Position numbers and translations under genes: made by a program. A stretch of DNA of 64,000 nucleotides. Source: a bacterium. Lineage in GTDB: Bacteria; Patescibacteria; Dojkabacteria; JAKAPS01; JAJZLI01. The stretch is from positions 1-64,000 of the forward strand of contig JAJZWL010000003.1 of the NCBI GenBank assembly GCA_021846685.1, given 5' to 3'. The notes beneath the pieces were generated by a model. It worked only from the letters and a program-made list of their open reading frames with translations. It was not told the DNA's origin and searched no databases. Below, one piece after another: positions 8,093-21,300 of this stretch; within the stretch, counting starts at the first letter, position 1; each line of letters begins with the position of its first letter.

Positions 8093-9205
8093 ATGATTTC
8101 CAATAGTAAAAGTACTAACAAAAAAAGAGTTTTAGTTGCAATGTCAGGAGGATTAGACAGTTCAGTTGCAGCATATATCCTTAAGAAACAAGGTTATGAT
8201 CTTATTGGTGTACATATGAAATTTTGGACTGAAAAAGAAGGAACTGAGTCAGGGCATTTAAGTGCTAAAGATAATAAGTGTTGTTCTATAGAAGGAGTAG
8301 AAGATGCTAGAAACCTTTGTGGTCAATTAGAAATTCCTTTCTATGTACTTAATTTTAGGGATGATTTTAAAGAAAATATTGTTGATTACTTTATTTCATC
8401 GTTTAAGCAAGGTTTAACTCCTAATCCGTGTGTAATGTGTAATCGTAATGTTAAATTTGGAATGTTATATGACAAAATGAAAGATTTTAATGCAGATTAT
8501 GTAGCAACTGGGCATTATGCAAGAATATCTAAAATAGGGAATAGCTATGTTCTTTCTAGGGCAAAAGATTTAAATAAAGATCAGTCATATTTTTTACATA
8601 ATATTAAAAAAAATGTTCTTTCTAAAACACTATTCCCAATAGGAGAAATAGATAGCAAGGATGAGGTAAGAAAAATTGCATTAGAGGGGAAATTAAGAAT
8701 ATCTGCAAAAAAAGAATCTCAAGAAATTTGTTTTATTCCTGGAAATGACTATAAAGGATTCATAAATAGAAATGTTAAAACTAATTCAACAAAAGGTGAT
8801 ATTCTTGATATGAATGGGAATATAATAGGAACGCATCAAGGTTTATCATACTATACAATAGGTCAAAGAAAAGGTATAGAGACAGTTTTAACAAAACCTC
8901 TCTATGTTATAAAAAAGAATTTTAGAAATAATACGCTTATTGTAGGTGATATAGAAGATTGCAAAACATATGATATAGTATTATCTGATTTAAATATATT
9001 AAAAGGTAAATCTATAAATGGAAGTACTAAAGTTCAGGTTAGATATAGAGGTAAAATATTAGATATCAATCATTACAATATAAATGAGAGTAATAATAGT
9101 ATGAGCCTTTCTCTTAAAGATGGTGAGATAGGTATAGCTCCTGGTCAATTTGGGGTATTATATAATAATAATATTGTTTTAGGAGGAGGTATTATAAGTA
9201 TATGA
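8093..9205 (+). CDS. mnmA: tRNA-specific 2-thiouridylase MnmA
   Basis: This 370-residue enzyme puts sulfur on U34 of tRNA-Lys, -Glu and -Gln. The PP-loop SGGLDSS near residue 20 binds ATP. A first catalytic Cys lies in the NPCVMCN motif and a second in the ICFIPG motif. The KDQSYFLH signature is also present. Length is normal for the family. The stop overlaps the next gene by ATGA. Confidence 0.96.
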   Translation: MISNSKSTNKKRVLVAMSGGLDSSVAAYILKKQGYDLIGVHMKFWTEKEGTESGHLSAKDNKCCSIEGVEDARNLCGQLEIPFYVLNFRDDFKENIVDYFISSFKQGLTPNPCVMCNRNVKFGMLYDKMKDFNADYVATGHYARISKIGNSYVLSRAKDLNKDQSYFLHNIKKNVLSKTLFPIGEIDSKDEVRKIALEGKLRISAKKESQEICFIPGNDYKGFINRNVKTNSTKGDILDMNGNIIGTHQGLSYYTIGQRKGIETVLTKPLYVIKKNFRNNTLIVGDIEDCKTYDIVLSDLNILKGKSINGSTKVQVRYRGKILDINHYNINESNNSMSLSLKDGEIGIAPGQFGVLYNNNIVLGGGIISI

Positions 9206-9654
9206 ATTTTTTAGGAATAAATATTAAACAATTATTTAACTGGGCATATATTACTGCAGTGCCAAGCTCGAGTTTTCATTATATAAATTATTTTTTAATA
9301 TTAACTTTTGACTTTTTTTTGATATGGGTGATATTTTTAGCTCTATACATATTTAAAAGTAAGAAAGATTCTCCAATATATAATATATTTCGTAAAATCT
9401 CTTGGAGTGCTTTTTATCTCTGCTTACTGTTAATAGCACTACTATTTTCTAGAGATTATTCTGTACCATTCCTATCTATGCGTTTATTATTAGAGATTTA
9501 TATCTTAATTAGTCTGATTGTATTTATATATTTTATATATTACTTTATTTTTCAATTAAAAAAAGATACAATCAAGTATTATAAAGAAATCACTAAAAAT
9601 AAATATCTTCCTAAAAAAAAGAATAAAGTTAAGAATAAATTGAAGAAAAGTTGA
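9202..9654 (+). CDS. Hypothetical membrane protein
   Basis: I do not recognise this 150-residue protein. It has three likely transmembrane segments (about 27-50, 66-84 and 92-118) and a very Lys-rich cytoplasmic tail over the last 30 residues. It overlaps mnmA by 4 bp and should be co-transcribed and translationally coupled with it. No catalytic motif is visible. Confidence 0.75.
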   Translation: MNFLGINIKQLFNWAYITAVPSSSFHYINYFLILTFDFFLIWVIFLALYIFKSKKDSPIYNIFRKISWSAFYLCLLLIALLFSRDYSVPFLSMRLLLEIYILISLIVFIYFIYYFIFQLKKDTIKYYKEITKNKYLPKKKNKVKNKLKKS

Positions 9655-9663
9655 TTTTATTGG

Positions 9664-9692
9664 TTGACTTTTTTAATTGATCATGATATAAG
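9664..9692 (+). promoter_or_regulatory. rRNA operon promoter
   Basis: TTGACT at 9664-9669 and TATAAG at 9687-9692 are separated by exactly 17 bp, and the -10 is extended (TGa). It starts directly after the membrane-protein gene and leaves a leader of about 80 nt before mature 16S. Confidence 0.7.
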
Positions 9693-9780
9693 AAATAAGT
9701 TCATAATGCTCTTTTTTACAATTTAAAAGTAGTAGGTCTCTAAAATTCTGGATTTTTAATGTTGATCCTACAAATAACAT

Positions 9781-11287
<1,507 letters not shown>

Positions 11288-11385
11288 TAAGGAGATTTTA
11301 ATAAACCTTTAGAATTTTGGGCCTGCTACTTTTAATTTGTAAAAAAGTTCTTTTTTTATAGTATAATATGATGGAGTTATGGATC

Positions 11386-11459
11386 GGGCGACTAGCTCAG
11401 TTGGTTAGAGCGCAGTCCTGATAAGACTGAGGTCCATGGTTCGATTCCATGGTCGCCCA
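11386..11459 (+). tRNA. tRNA-Ile (GAU)
   Basis: Acceptor GGGCGAC/GTCGCCC and anticodon stem CAGTC/GACTG enclose loop CTGATAA, giving GAU. It sits in the 16S-23S spacer, where this tRNA is commonly found. A TATAAT at 11362-11367 upstream could be an internal promoter. Confidence 0.95.
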
Positions 11460-11467
11460 GTTTTGTT

Positions 11468-11540
11468 GGGGACGTAGCTTAGCTGGTAGAGCGCTTCATT
11501 TGCAATGAAGAGGTCAGGAGTTCGAATCTCCTCGTCTCCA
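11468..11540 (+). tRNA. tRNA-Ala (UGC)
   Basis: Acceptor GGGGACG/CGTCTCC and anticodon stem CTTCA/TGAAG enclose loop TTTGCAA, giving UGC. It lies 8 bp after tRNA-Ile(GAU) in the rRNA spacer. Confidence 0.95.
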
Positions 11541-11554
11541 GAGTTATTGCTCTT

Positions 11555-11572
11555 TTACAAGTGAATAGAAAA
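11555..11572 (+). other. 5' half of the 23S precursor processing stem
   Basis: These 18 bases are the exact reverse complement of 14736-14753, beyond the 3' end of 23S. The pair would form the long stem that brackets pre-23S rRNA and is normally cut by RNase III. Confidence 0.75.
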
Positions 11573-11600
11573 GTGGGTATTTAATATTTAAATTACTCAT

Positions 11601-14709
<3,109 letters not shown>

Positions 14710-14775
14710 GGGTTATTTAATATTGGATACTTGCTTTTTCTATTCACTTGTAAGAGAGTTTTTTTTACAAATTTA

Positions 14776-14784
14776 TGATATAAT
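14776..14784 (+). promoter_or_regulatory. Extended -10 promoter of 5S rRNA
   Basis: TGa-TATAAT ends eight bases before the 5S 5' end, so 5S may be transcribed on its own as well as by read-through from 23S. Confidence 0.55.
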
Positions 14785-14792
14785 AATTTACA

Positions 14793-14900
14793 TTCTTGGT
14801 GATTGTAGCAAAGTAGAACTACCTCTTTCCATTCCGAACAGAGTCGTAAAATGCTTTAGCTCCGAAAATACTGTAAGGGAAGATAGGTCATTGCCAAGAA
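14793..14900 (+). rRNA. rrf: 5S ribosomal RNA
   Basis: Helix I pairs TTCTTGG with CCAAGAA. The conserved CATTCCGAACAGAG stretch is present. Length is about 108 nt. A run of T at 14901-14906 directly follows the closing helix and could end transcription. Confidence 0.92.
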
Positions 14901-14910
14901 TTTTTTGAAT

Positions 14911-16056
14911 ATGAAAGCAACAGAACAAAAACAAACAAAACTTAAAACAAAAACTACATTTTCTGATTTAATAAAGGTTAATCCTATAAGTTTAAAATTT
15001 ATTAAAAGGGGAGATATTATTGAAGGGTCTATTGTAAAAGTAATGAGTGGTCTAGTTTTAGTAGATTTAGGATATAAATCCGAAGGTTTTATATCTGGAT
15101 CAGAACTAAGAAGTCCCGGTTTATCAGTAAAATCTTTAAAAGTAGGTGAAAAGTTAACTCTGTTCGTACTTAATCCAGAAAATGATAAAGGTCAATTAGA
15201 ACTCTCTTTAAGGAGAACAGAAGATATTCGTAAATGGAATAAATTAGAACAAGCATGGGAAAATAATGAAATTATTGAAGTTGTAGTTGTAGATTATAAT
15301 ACTGGTGGGGTTTTAGTCGATATTGAATCCTCTTTGTCAGGGTTTGTTCCAATTTCTCAATTAGATTTCTCAAGAATATATAAAGATGGATCTATAGATA
15401 ATAATATTGCTGAGAGTTTAAATGCCATTATTGGTGAAAAACTTTTAGTAAAAGTTATTGAACTAGATAAAACTAAGGATAGAATTATTCTTTCTGAGAA
15501 ATTAGCATTAAGTAATGAAAATATTCAATTACGAACTGAAACACTAAAAAATATTAAAGTAAATGATGTTATAGAGGGGGTAGTAACAAGTGTTACTCCT
15601 TATGGTATATTTGTTACTGCACAAGGATTAGAAGGGCTTGTACATTTATCTGAGATATCTTGGGACAAAGTTAGTGATCCAAATGATTTTTATAAGGTTG
15701 GAGATGAAGTTAAGGTACAGTTAATAAGTATGAGAGATGATGGAAAAAGAGTCGCATATTCAATAAAACGATTACAACAAGATACTTGGGATTCAGTGAT
15801 TTCAAATTATAAAGTAGGGCAAATAGTCAAAGGAACAGTCCAAAAAATAGTAGATTATGGAGTTTTTGTAAGAATAGCAGATGGAGTTAATGGATTGATT
15901 CATATTTCTGAATTATCAGACAAACCTGTTGAGGATATATCAAAGGTTGTATCCTTAGATGATGAATTAGAATTAAAAGTACTGTCAATATCTCCAATAG
16001 AAAGACATCTTGGTCTAAGTTTGAAAAAAGCAAAGGATAAAGATAATAAAAAATAA
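14911..16056 (+). CDS. rpsA: Ribosomal protein S1-like, four S1 domains
   Basis: This 381-residue protein carries four S1 RNA-binding repeats, at about 28-98, 113-185, 205-275 and 290-362. The last two have the typical GLVHLSEIS and GLIHISELS signatures. It would bind mRNA leaders at the ribosome. E. coli S1 has six repeats, and shorter forms are usual outside Proteobacteria. A TTG two codons upstream (14905) is in frame, but the ATG is preferred. It begins 10 bp after 5S rRNA. Confidence 0.9.
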   Translation: MKATEQKQTKLKTKTTFSDLIKVNPISLKFIKRGDIIEGSIVKVMSGLVLVDLGYKSEGFISGSELRSPGLSVKSLKVGEKLTLFVLNPENDKGQLELSLRRTEDIRKWNKLEQAWENNEIIEVVVVDYNTGGVLVDIESSLSGFVPISQLDFSRIYKDGSIDNNIAESLNAIIGEKLLVKVIELDKTKDRIILSEKLALSNENIQLRTETLKNIKVNDVIEGVVTSVTPYGIFVTAQGLEGLVHLSEISWDKVSDPNDFYKVGDEVKVQLISMRDDGKRVAYSIKRLQQDTWDSVISNYKVGQIVKGTVQKIVDYGVFVRIADGVNGLIHISELSDKPVEDISKVVSLDDELELKVLSISPIERHLGLSLKKAKDKDNKK

Positions 16057-16073
16057 TTACTCTTTAATCTATA

Positions 16074-16082
16074 TGGTATAAT
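16074..16082 (+). promoter_or_regulatory. Extended -10 promoter of clpC
   Basis: TGg-TATAAT ends ten bases before the clpC ATG, giving a leaderless or very short-leader transcript. Confidence 0.55.
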
Positions 16083-16092
16083 ATAGGTAATC

Positions 16093-18582
16093 ATGGATGA
16101 AATAAATTCAACTATTAATAAACTTTCAAAGAATTCTATTAATGCTATTAATTTAGCTTATGATTATGCTGTAAAAAATAATTCTAAATTTTTAGATATA
16201 AAACATTTATTTTTAGGATTAATTAGCCAAAAAGATAGTTTTATATCTAGAGCTTTAGAGAGTATTAATTTCAATTCCTCTGTTTCTTTTGAAAATATTA
16301 TTGATAATGATGAAAGTTATAAAGGTATTATATATTTATCAGATGATTTTAAAAATGTTCTTGTAGATGCCTTTTATATTTCTAAAAGAATGGGACATGT
16401 CTATGTTGGGACAGAACATTTAATGTTAGCATTGCTTAATTTAAATAATAATACATTTGTTAAGGAATTGAAAAATTTAGGATTAGATTATGAAATCTTT
16501 CAAAATTTAGTATATTCATTTGGGAATTACCCTCCAGGAGTCTTTTATCATAATGAGCATGGGATTGATGCTTTGAGAAGTTTAGATTATATGGGCAGGT
16601 CATTCTTATCAAGTATGGCTATGAATTTAAATGAGTATTCTTCTCATAAAGAAGATATTTCTTTAGTTGGGAGAGATACTGAATTGAATAGAATGATACA
16701 TATTTTATCTAGAAAGAATAAAAATAATCCTATATTAATTGGAGAAGCTGGCGTAGGAAAAACATCTTTAGTGGAGTATTTGGCATATAAAATCTCTAAA
16801 AAAGAGGTTCCTGATTCTTTACTTGGATCTGAAATTTGGAATTTAGATCTTTCAAAATTAATGATGTCTACTGAAATGAGAGGGGAGTTAGAGTCTAAGA
16901 TTAATAATATTATGGAAGAAATAAAAAATCGAGGGAATATAATTCTTTTTATAGATGAAATTCATATGATTTTTAATCTTGGAAGTAACTCAGGGAACAA
17001 TGATATTGCCAATATGTTAAAACCTTATTTAACAAGTGAATATTTTAGGTGTATAGGTGCTACTACTTTATATGAATATCAAAGATTTTTCGAAAATGAT
17101 GCTGCATTGAGTAGGCGTTTTTTATCAGTGAAAATTAATGAGTTGTCTAAAGAAGATAGTATAAAGGCTCTATATAGTATAAAGGGTAGTATAGAAAAAT
17201 ATCATAAAGTTAAAATTAGTCAGGATGCAATTGAGGATTCTGTATATCTCTCAGATAGGTTTATAGTAGATAAATTTTTGCCAGATAAAGCAATTGATCT
17301 TTTAGAAGAGTCTTCTACTGCTAAAAATTTAGAGGAGGATAAGCATACATATAAATTAAGATCACTTAAAAATACATTAGAAAAAGTAATTGAAAAAAAA
17401 GAAAAGTATTTAGAGACTCAAAAATACCTCCAATCTCTCTACTATAGAGAAAAAGAGATAGATATTAATAATAAAATAAAAGAATTAATATCTAATATTG
17501 ATTATAGAAATAAAGAGGTTACTTCTGTAGATATAGTAAAAGTTATATCAAATTCAACAGGGATTCCTGTCTATAATATATCTAATTCAGACTTACATTC
17601 TGTAAAAAATCTAGATAAAGAATTTAAAAGAGAGATAATAGGGCAAGAGAATGCTATAGATAGGGTTGTTAATATATTGAAAAGCGCTAGAGCAGGCTTT
17701 AGAGATGAAAATAGACCATTAGGTATATTTTTATTTGTAGGGCCAACTGGAGTGGGAAAAACTGAATTAGCAAAACAAATGGCTCTAAAATATATTGGAA
17801 ATGCTAAGTCTCTTATTCAAGTAGATATGAGTGAATATATGGAAGCACACAGTGTATCTAAGTTTATAGGATCTCCTCCAGGTTATGTTGGTTATCAAGA
17901 GGGTGGACAATTAACAGAATATATTAAAAATAAGCCATACTCAGTAGTATTATTTGATGAAATAGAGAAGGCTCATCCAGCAGTACTAAATATACTATTA
18001 CAAGTAATGGAAGAGGGGCATTTGACTGACAGTCGGGGTAGATTTATCAATTTTAAGAACACAATAATTGTACTAACTTCTAATATAGGTTCAGATATTA
18101 TAGAAAGTAGTACAGTTCTTGGGTTTAATGTAAGCGATGATAATTTAGATAGCTCTAAGACTGCATTAGATGTAGAGAATGAATATAATAAGATTGAAGA
18201 AGAGACAATGATAAGGTTAAAAGATTATCTTTTACCTGAATTCTTAAATAGAATTGATGATATTATAGTATTTAAATCACTTAATAAATCTGATGCGTTG
18301 AAAATTACCAAAAAATTGGGAATTAAATATAGCAAAAGACTTTTAAAAAACAAGATTGAATTATCTTACTCTGATAGTTTTATAAAATTCATATCAAATA
18401 AAGGTTTTAATGAAGAATTCGGTGCTCGACAAATAAAAAGAGTATTTAATAAATATACAGAAACTAGTCTAGCAACATTTTTTATTGAAAATTCAAACTT
18501 AATGTCTACAGGGCTAACTCAAAGTATTAAGCTTCATTTAGATATTGATTCTGAAGATAAAGTTAACATCAAGATTCTCTAA
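16093..18582 (+). CDS. clpC: ATP-dependent Clp protease ATPase subunit ClpC
   Basis: This 829-residue AAA+ unfoldase feeds substrates to ClpP. A Clp N-domain (about 1-145) precedes AAA-1 (Walker A GEAGVGKTS near 217), a short middle domain with a coiled-coil stretch (about 430-470), and AAA-2 (Walker A GPTGVGKTE near 550, plus the pore motif GSPPGYVGYQ). The LGF tripeptide in AAA-2 (STVLGF) fits the ClpP-docking loop. The middle domain is too short for ClpB, which supports ClpC. clpP is not in the window. Confidence 0.92.
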   Translation: MDEINSTINKLSKNSINAINLAYDYAVKNNSKFLDIKHLFLGLISQKDSFISRALESINFNSSVSFENIIDNDESYKGIIYLSDDFKNVLVDAFYISKRMGHVYVGTEHLMLALLNLNNNTFVKELKNLGLDYEIFQNLVYSFGNYPPGVFYHNEHGIDALRSLDYMGRSFLSSMAMNLNEYSSHKEDISLVGRDTELNRMIHILSRKNKNNPILIGEAGVGKTSLVEYLAYKISKKEVPDSLLGSEIWNLDLSKLMMSTEMRGELESKINNIMEEIKNRGNIILFIDEIHMIFNLGSNSGNNDIANMLKPYLTSEYFRCIGATTLYEYQRFFENDAALSRRFLSVKINELSKEDSIKALYSIKGSIEKYHKVKISQDAIEDSVYLSDRFIVDKFLPDKAIDLLEESSTAKNLEEDKHTYKLRSLKNTLEKVIEKKEKYLETQKYLQSLYYREKEIDINNKIKELISNIDYRNKEVTSVDIVKVISNSTGIPVYNISNSDLHSVKNLDKEFKREIIGQENAIDRVVNILKSARAGFRDENRPLGIFLFVGPTGVGKTELAKQMALKYIGNAKSLIQVDMSEYMEAHSVSKFIGSPPGYVGYQEGGQLTEYIKNKPYSVVLFDEIEKAHPAVLNILLQVMEEGHLTDSRGRFINFKNTIIVLTSNIGSDIIESSTVLGFNVSDDNLDSSKTALDVENEYNKIEEETMIRLKDYLLPEFLNRIDDIIVFKSLNKSDALKITKKLGIKYSKRLLKNKIELSYSDSFIKFISNKGFNEEFGARQIKRVFNKYTETSLATFFIENSNLMSTGLTQSIKLHLDIDSEDKVNIKIL

Positions 18583-18586
18583 ACAG

Positions 18587-18630
18587 GTTATCCACATAAA
18601 TTCGAACTTCCAAAGTTATCCACATAAATT
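18587..18630 (+). repeat. Two direct 16-bp repeats containing perfect DnaA boxes
   Basis: GTTATCCACATAAATT occurs at 18587-18602 and again at 18615-18630, spaced 28 bp. Each copy holds TTATCCACA, the consensus DnaA box. They follow the clpC stop and precede the rplJL control region. Only two boxes are present and there is no dnaA nearby, so this may be a DnaA-binding or regulatory site and not the origin. Confidence 0.6.
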
Positions 18631-18688
18631 AAGTATTACTTTCATATCAACATTTCCAAGCTTTTTATCGAACTAACAATCTATGGGG

Positions 18689-18717
18689 TTGACAAAAAAA
18701 TGGTTATAGGTTAAAAT
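18689..18717 (+). promoter_or_regulatory. Strong promoter upstream of the rplJL leader
   Basis: A perfect TTGACA (18689-18694) and TAAAAT (18712-18717) are 17 bp apart. Transcription would begin near 18724 and run into the hairpin and terminator described next. Confidence 0.75.
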
Positions 18718-18723
18718 TTATTT

Positions 18724-18872
18724 AGTTCATTAAAAACTTATTTCCCTGGGTCTAGTTAGTAAAAGAAGCTTTGCTGGTCCCAAGGATATAGGTTTTTTGT
18801 AATAGTAAGTTAAATATATCTATTTAATTTATTATTGGGATCGGTGGGGGGCAGTACCGATCCCTTTTTTTT
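18724..18872 (+). ncRNA. Candidate structured leader RNA or small RNA upstream of rplJ
   Basis: From the predicted start, AACTTA (18735-18740) can pair with TAAGTT further on, and TCCCTGGG (18743-18750) with CCCAAGGA. The RNA then ends in a strong rho-independent terminator. It could be the L10-L12 attenuation leader, since L10-controlled termination ahead of rplJL is known in Bacillus subtilis, or a free-standing small RNA. I see no SRP, 6S or RNase P signature. Confidence 0.5.
18837..18872 (+). terminator. Intrinsic terminator ahead of rplJ
   Basis: A perfect 9-bp stem (GGGATCGGT / ACCGATCCC) encloses a ten-base loop containing six consecutive G, and is followed by eight T. It is one of the most GC-rich hairpins outside the RNA genes and lies 125 bp before rplJ, in the position of an attenuator. 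Confidence 0.85.
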
Positions 18873-18873
18873 A

Positions 18874-18902
18874 TTGACTATTTATCAATATTAAGATAAA
18901 CT
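18874..18902 (+). promoter_or_regulatory. Second candidate promoter for rplJL
   Basis: TTGACT (18874-18879) and TAAACT (18897-18902) have 17 bp spacing and lie directly after the terminator. It would let rplJL be expressed independently of the upstream leader. Confidence 0.45.
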
Positions 18903-18933
18903 TTAATCTGTTCTCTTAAATTTAGTTTAAGAA

Positions 18934-18975
18934 AGTAGGATCCGCATTTGTTATGGATTAAAAGTTCATCCTACT
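18934..18975 (+). promoter_or_regulatory. Hairpin in the rplJ 5' leader
   Basis: AGTAGGAT (18934-18941) pairs perfectly with ATCCTACT (18968-18975) around a 26-base loop, ending 21 bases before the rplJ ATG. This is where an L10-binding translational operator would be expected. The assignment is positional only. Confidence 0.45.
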
Positions 18976-18996
18976 GAAACTATAAATTCTTTAAAA

Positions 18997-19530
18997 ATGG
19001 CAATTAATAAACAAAAAAAACAGGATATACTCATTGAATATATGAATGATATTAATTCTTCGGAATGTATTTTCTTAATTAATACTAGTGGGTTGTCTGT
19101 AAATGTAATTGATGAATTTAGAGTTAAATTAAGATCTTTAAATAATTCTAAATATAAATTGATAAAAAATACGCTATTTAAGTTAGCTCTGTCTAAAAAA
19201 GAACTTACTGAGGATATATTAACTAATATTTATGGTTATAATGCAGTAGTCTTTTCAATAAAAGATAGTAATTTAATTGCAAAAGAAATTGTTGATTTTG
19301 CAGAAAGTAATGGTGTAGAAATTAATTTTGGATTGTTAAACCTCAATCTACTTAATAAAAATGAAATAAAATCTCTAAGCCAGATCCCTAATAAGCAAAC
19401 ATTAATAGGTTCCTTAATTTATGTATTGAATTTTAATACTAATAAAGTATTAAATGCATTAAACTATAATACTAAATTACTTATTAATAGTATTGATCTA
19501 GTAAAAGATAAAAAGGAGGTGAATGTATAA
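18997..19530 (+). CDS. rplJ: Ribosomal protein L10
   Basis: This 177-residue protein forms the base of the L7/L12 stalk that recruits translation factors. The N-terminal domain shows the family's KQKKQDI start, the IKNTL stretch typical of L10 (YKLIKNTLFKLAL) and a C-terminal helical tail for L12 binding. Its stop codon overlaps the rplL ATG by one base, and the order rplJ-rplL is the universal stalk operon. Confidence 0.93.
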   Translation: MAINKQKKQDILIEYMNDINSSECIFLINTSGLSVNVIDEFRVKLRSLNNSKYKLIKNTLFKLALSKKELTEDILTNIYGYNAVVFSIKDSNLIAKEIVDFAESNGVEINFGLLNLNLLNKNEIKSLSQIPNKQTLIGSLIYVLNFNTNKVLNALNYNTKLLINSIDLVKDKKEVNV

Positions 19531-19931
19531 TGGAAGATAAAAAATTAAATAGTATTGTTGAAGAAATCGAAAAAATGAATATTTTAGAAGTTTCTAAGCT
19601 TGTTAAACTATTGGAAGATAAGTTTGATGTAAAAGCTAATAATCAAGTCCAGGTAGTTGCTTCTGGTGTATCTCAAGGCCAAGCAGATGGTTCAGATAAT
19701 GCAGGTACTCAAGAAAAGACTGCTTTTGAAGTGATATTAGAATCTACTGGTGAGAAAAAAATAGAAGTAATTAAAGCTTTAAGAGTAATTAATCCTGAAT
19801 TAGGTTTAAAGGAAGCTAAAGATTTAACTGAGGCTACTCCTAAAACTATTAAAGAGTCTGTAGATAAAGATGAAGCAGATAAGATTAAAAAAATGTTTGA
19901 AGATGCAGGTGCAACAATAACATTAAAATAA
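19530..19931 (+). CDS. rplL: Ribosomal protein L7/L12
   Basis: This 133-residue stalk protein has an N-terminal dimerisation domain (about 1-45), a Gly/Ser/Gln-rich hinge (about 46-65) and the conserved C-terminal domain (about 67-133) with KIEVIKALR and GLKEAKDL. The start has a strong Shine-Dalgarno, AAAGGAGGTG, as expected for a protein needed in multiple copies per ribosome. Confidence 0.96.
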   Translation: MEDKKLNSIVEEIEKMNILEVSKLVKLLEDKFDVKANNQVQVVASGVSQGQADGSDNAGTQEKTAFEVILESTGEKKIEVIKALRVINPELGLKEAKDLTEATPKTIKESVDKDEADKIKKMFEDAGATITLK

Positions 19932-19935
19932 AGTT

Positions 19936-19970
19936 AAGGGGATTGAAAATTTTAATCCCCTTTCTTTTTA
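19936..19970 (+). terminator. Terminator of the rplJL operon
   Basis: AAGGGGATT and AATCCCCTT form a 9-bp stem around a nine-base loop, followed by a T-rich tract. The convergent membrane-protein gene ends at 19968, so the element may serve both strands. Confidence 0.8.
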
Positions 19971-21296
19971 TATAATAGCTGATATCCCCAAAAATAACCC
20001 AATTATTTCCCAATTAAACATTAAAGTTAAATATGAATGGAAAAAGTTAGATATAAATATTCCTATGAATCCTGATAAAAGAGATACTAATATAATCTTC
20101 TTATCCTTATCTAATTCTTTAACTTTATATAATATATTTTTAAAGAAATTAAAAAAGAAATACATATAAGATAAAAACCCTATAAGGCCAATTTCTGATA
20201 ACCATAATAAGAATAGGGGAGGATTATCTATGTTATTGTAGTAATAGTTGATATGTGGCTTTATGTAGGTTCCGAAATAGTAAGTAAATGTACCTAATCC
20301 TGTCCCAAAGATCATATGTTTTATAAATATGATATAACTATATTTTACTAAAATATAATGTCCTAAATATGAAAATCTTTCTTTGTAGTAAAAGTATTTA
20401 ATTATTAAATTAATTTTAACAATCATGATTAATAACAAAATACTAAGAAGAATAATATAATATTTGAAATGCCTATGTTTGTAGAGTTTTAGTGCTATTA
20501 CTATATATATAATTGAAAATATCAAGCCAATAAGTGCACTTTTTGAAAATGTCATTATAAAATAAATGAATATTACAGGAGCTATATATCTAGCATATTT
20601 TGTAATATATTTTTCAGTATATTTTTTATTTAAAAAATATACTGAAATTAGTAGAGGAATTATTATTAATATATATCCTGCCGCTGTATTTACATCTGTG
20701 AAAGTGGAATCTGGCCTAAGAAAATTTATTCCATGTATAGTTGTAATAAAGGTATTTGGATTAATTGTAGAAGAATAGAGTAGTTTACTTATATTAAATG
20801 TATCAAATTTAAAAAATAGATATCCGAAAAACTGTAGAATTCCATAAAGTGAAATAATAAGAGAAGAAACTAAAAGGGAATTGATGACTATTTTGACATT
20901 TCTGTATATCACTAAGTAATAATAAGATATTATTATCAATAGAGCGTTCAATATGATATATATCGTTGCTTTTGTTGATAAGAATTTATTTAGTGAAAAA
21001 ATATCAGATATTATAATACTTAAAATAATCAAGGCAATAGAGTACATAACTTTTTTCTCAAGTTTAAATTTCTTTCTTTTTAATAATAATAATTTTATGT
21101 CTTTATAGTTAACAAAAATTGTTAAAATTAAAATAGGAATAAATAGTATTATTGGATCAAGTGTAAACCCTAAATACAGATTAAATCTTTCTAGTGGTAA
21201 TAGAAGGATTGATATAGGAATAGAGAGTTTTGGATAATTTAGTGTTAAGATTGCTATTGCAAGATAGATTGTTATAAGAATTATAATTAGTAACAT
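19968..21296 (-). CDS. O-antigen ligase / polymerase-like membrane protein (Wzy_C family)
   Basis: This 442-residue protein is almost entirely hydrophobic, with about 11-12 transmembrane segments. It shows the family pattern RPDSTFTDVNTAAGY in the central part. A large loop near residue 340-370 follows GTGLGTF, and the next segment reads LLWLSEIGLIGFLSY. Such proteins polymerise or ligate surface glycans at the membrane's outer face. It starts 4 bp after the mreB paralogue in the same direction, so the two form an operon linking a surface-glycan function with a cytoskeletal protein. The substrate is unknown. Confidence 0.75.
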   Translation of the reverse strand: MLLIIILITIYLAIAILTLNYPKLSIPISILLLPLERFNLYLGFTLDPIILFIPILILTIFVNYKDIKLLLLKRKKFKLEKKVMYSIALIILSIIISDIFSLNKFLSTKATIYIILNALLIIISYYYLVIYRNVKIVINSLLVSSLIISLYGILQFFGYLFFKFDTFNISKLLYSSTINPNTFITTIHGINFLRPDSTFTDVNTAAGYILIIIPLLISVYFLNKKYTEKYITKYARYIAPVIFIYFIMTFSKSALIGLIFSIIYIVIALKLYKHRHFKYYIILLSILLLIMIVKINLIIKYFYYKERFSYLGHYILVKYSYIIFIKHMIFGTGLGTFTYYFGTYIKPHINYYYNNIDNPPLFLLWLSEIGLIGFLSYMYFFFNFFKNILYKVKELDKDKKIILVSLLSGFIGIFISNFFHSYLTLMFNWEIIGLFLGISAII

Positions 21297-21300
21297 AGTT

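Noticed and set aside
14723..14908. 61-codon plus-strand frame over 5S rRNA
   Set aside because: It covers the 23S processing stem and 5S gene. The translation is a by-product of the RNA sequence.
18583..18996. Chromosomal replication origin
   Set aside because: Only two DnaA boxes, no dnaA, dnaN or gyrB neighbours and no gene-strand switch at this point. It is kept as a DnaA-box pair only.
20566..20778. 70-codon plus-strand frame opposite the O-antigen ligase-like gene
   Set aside because: It is antisense to a hydrophobic multi-span protein with family motifs.
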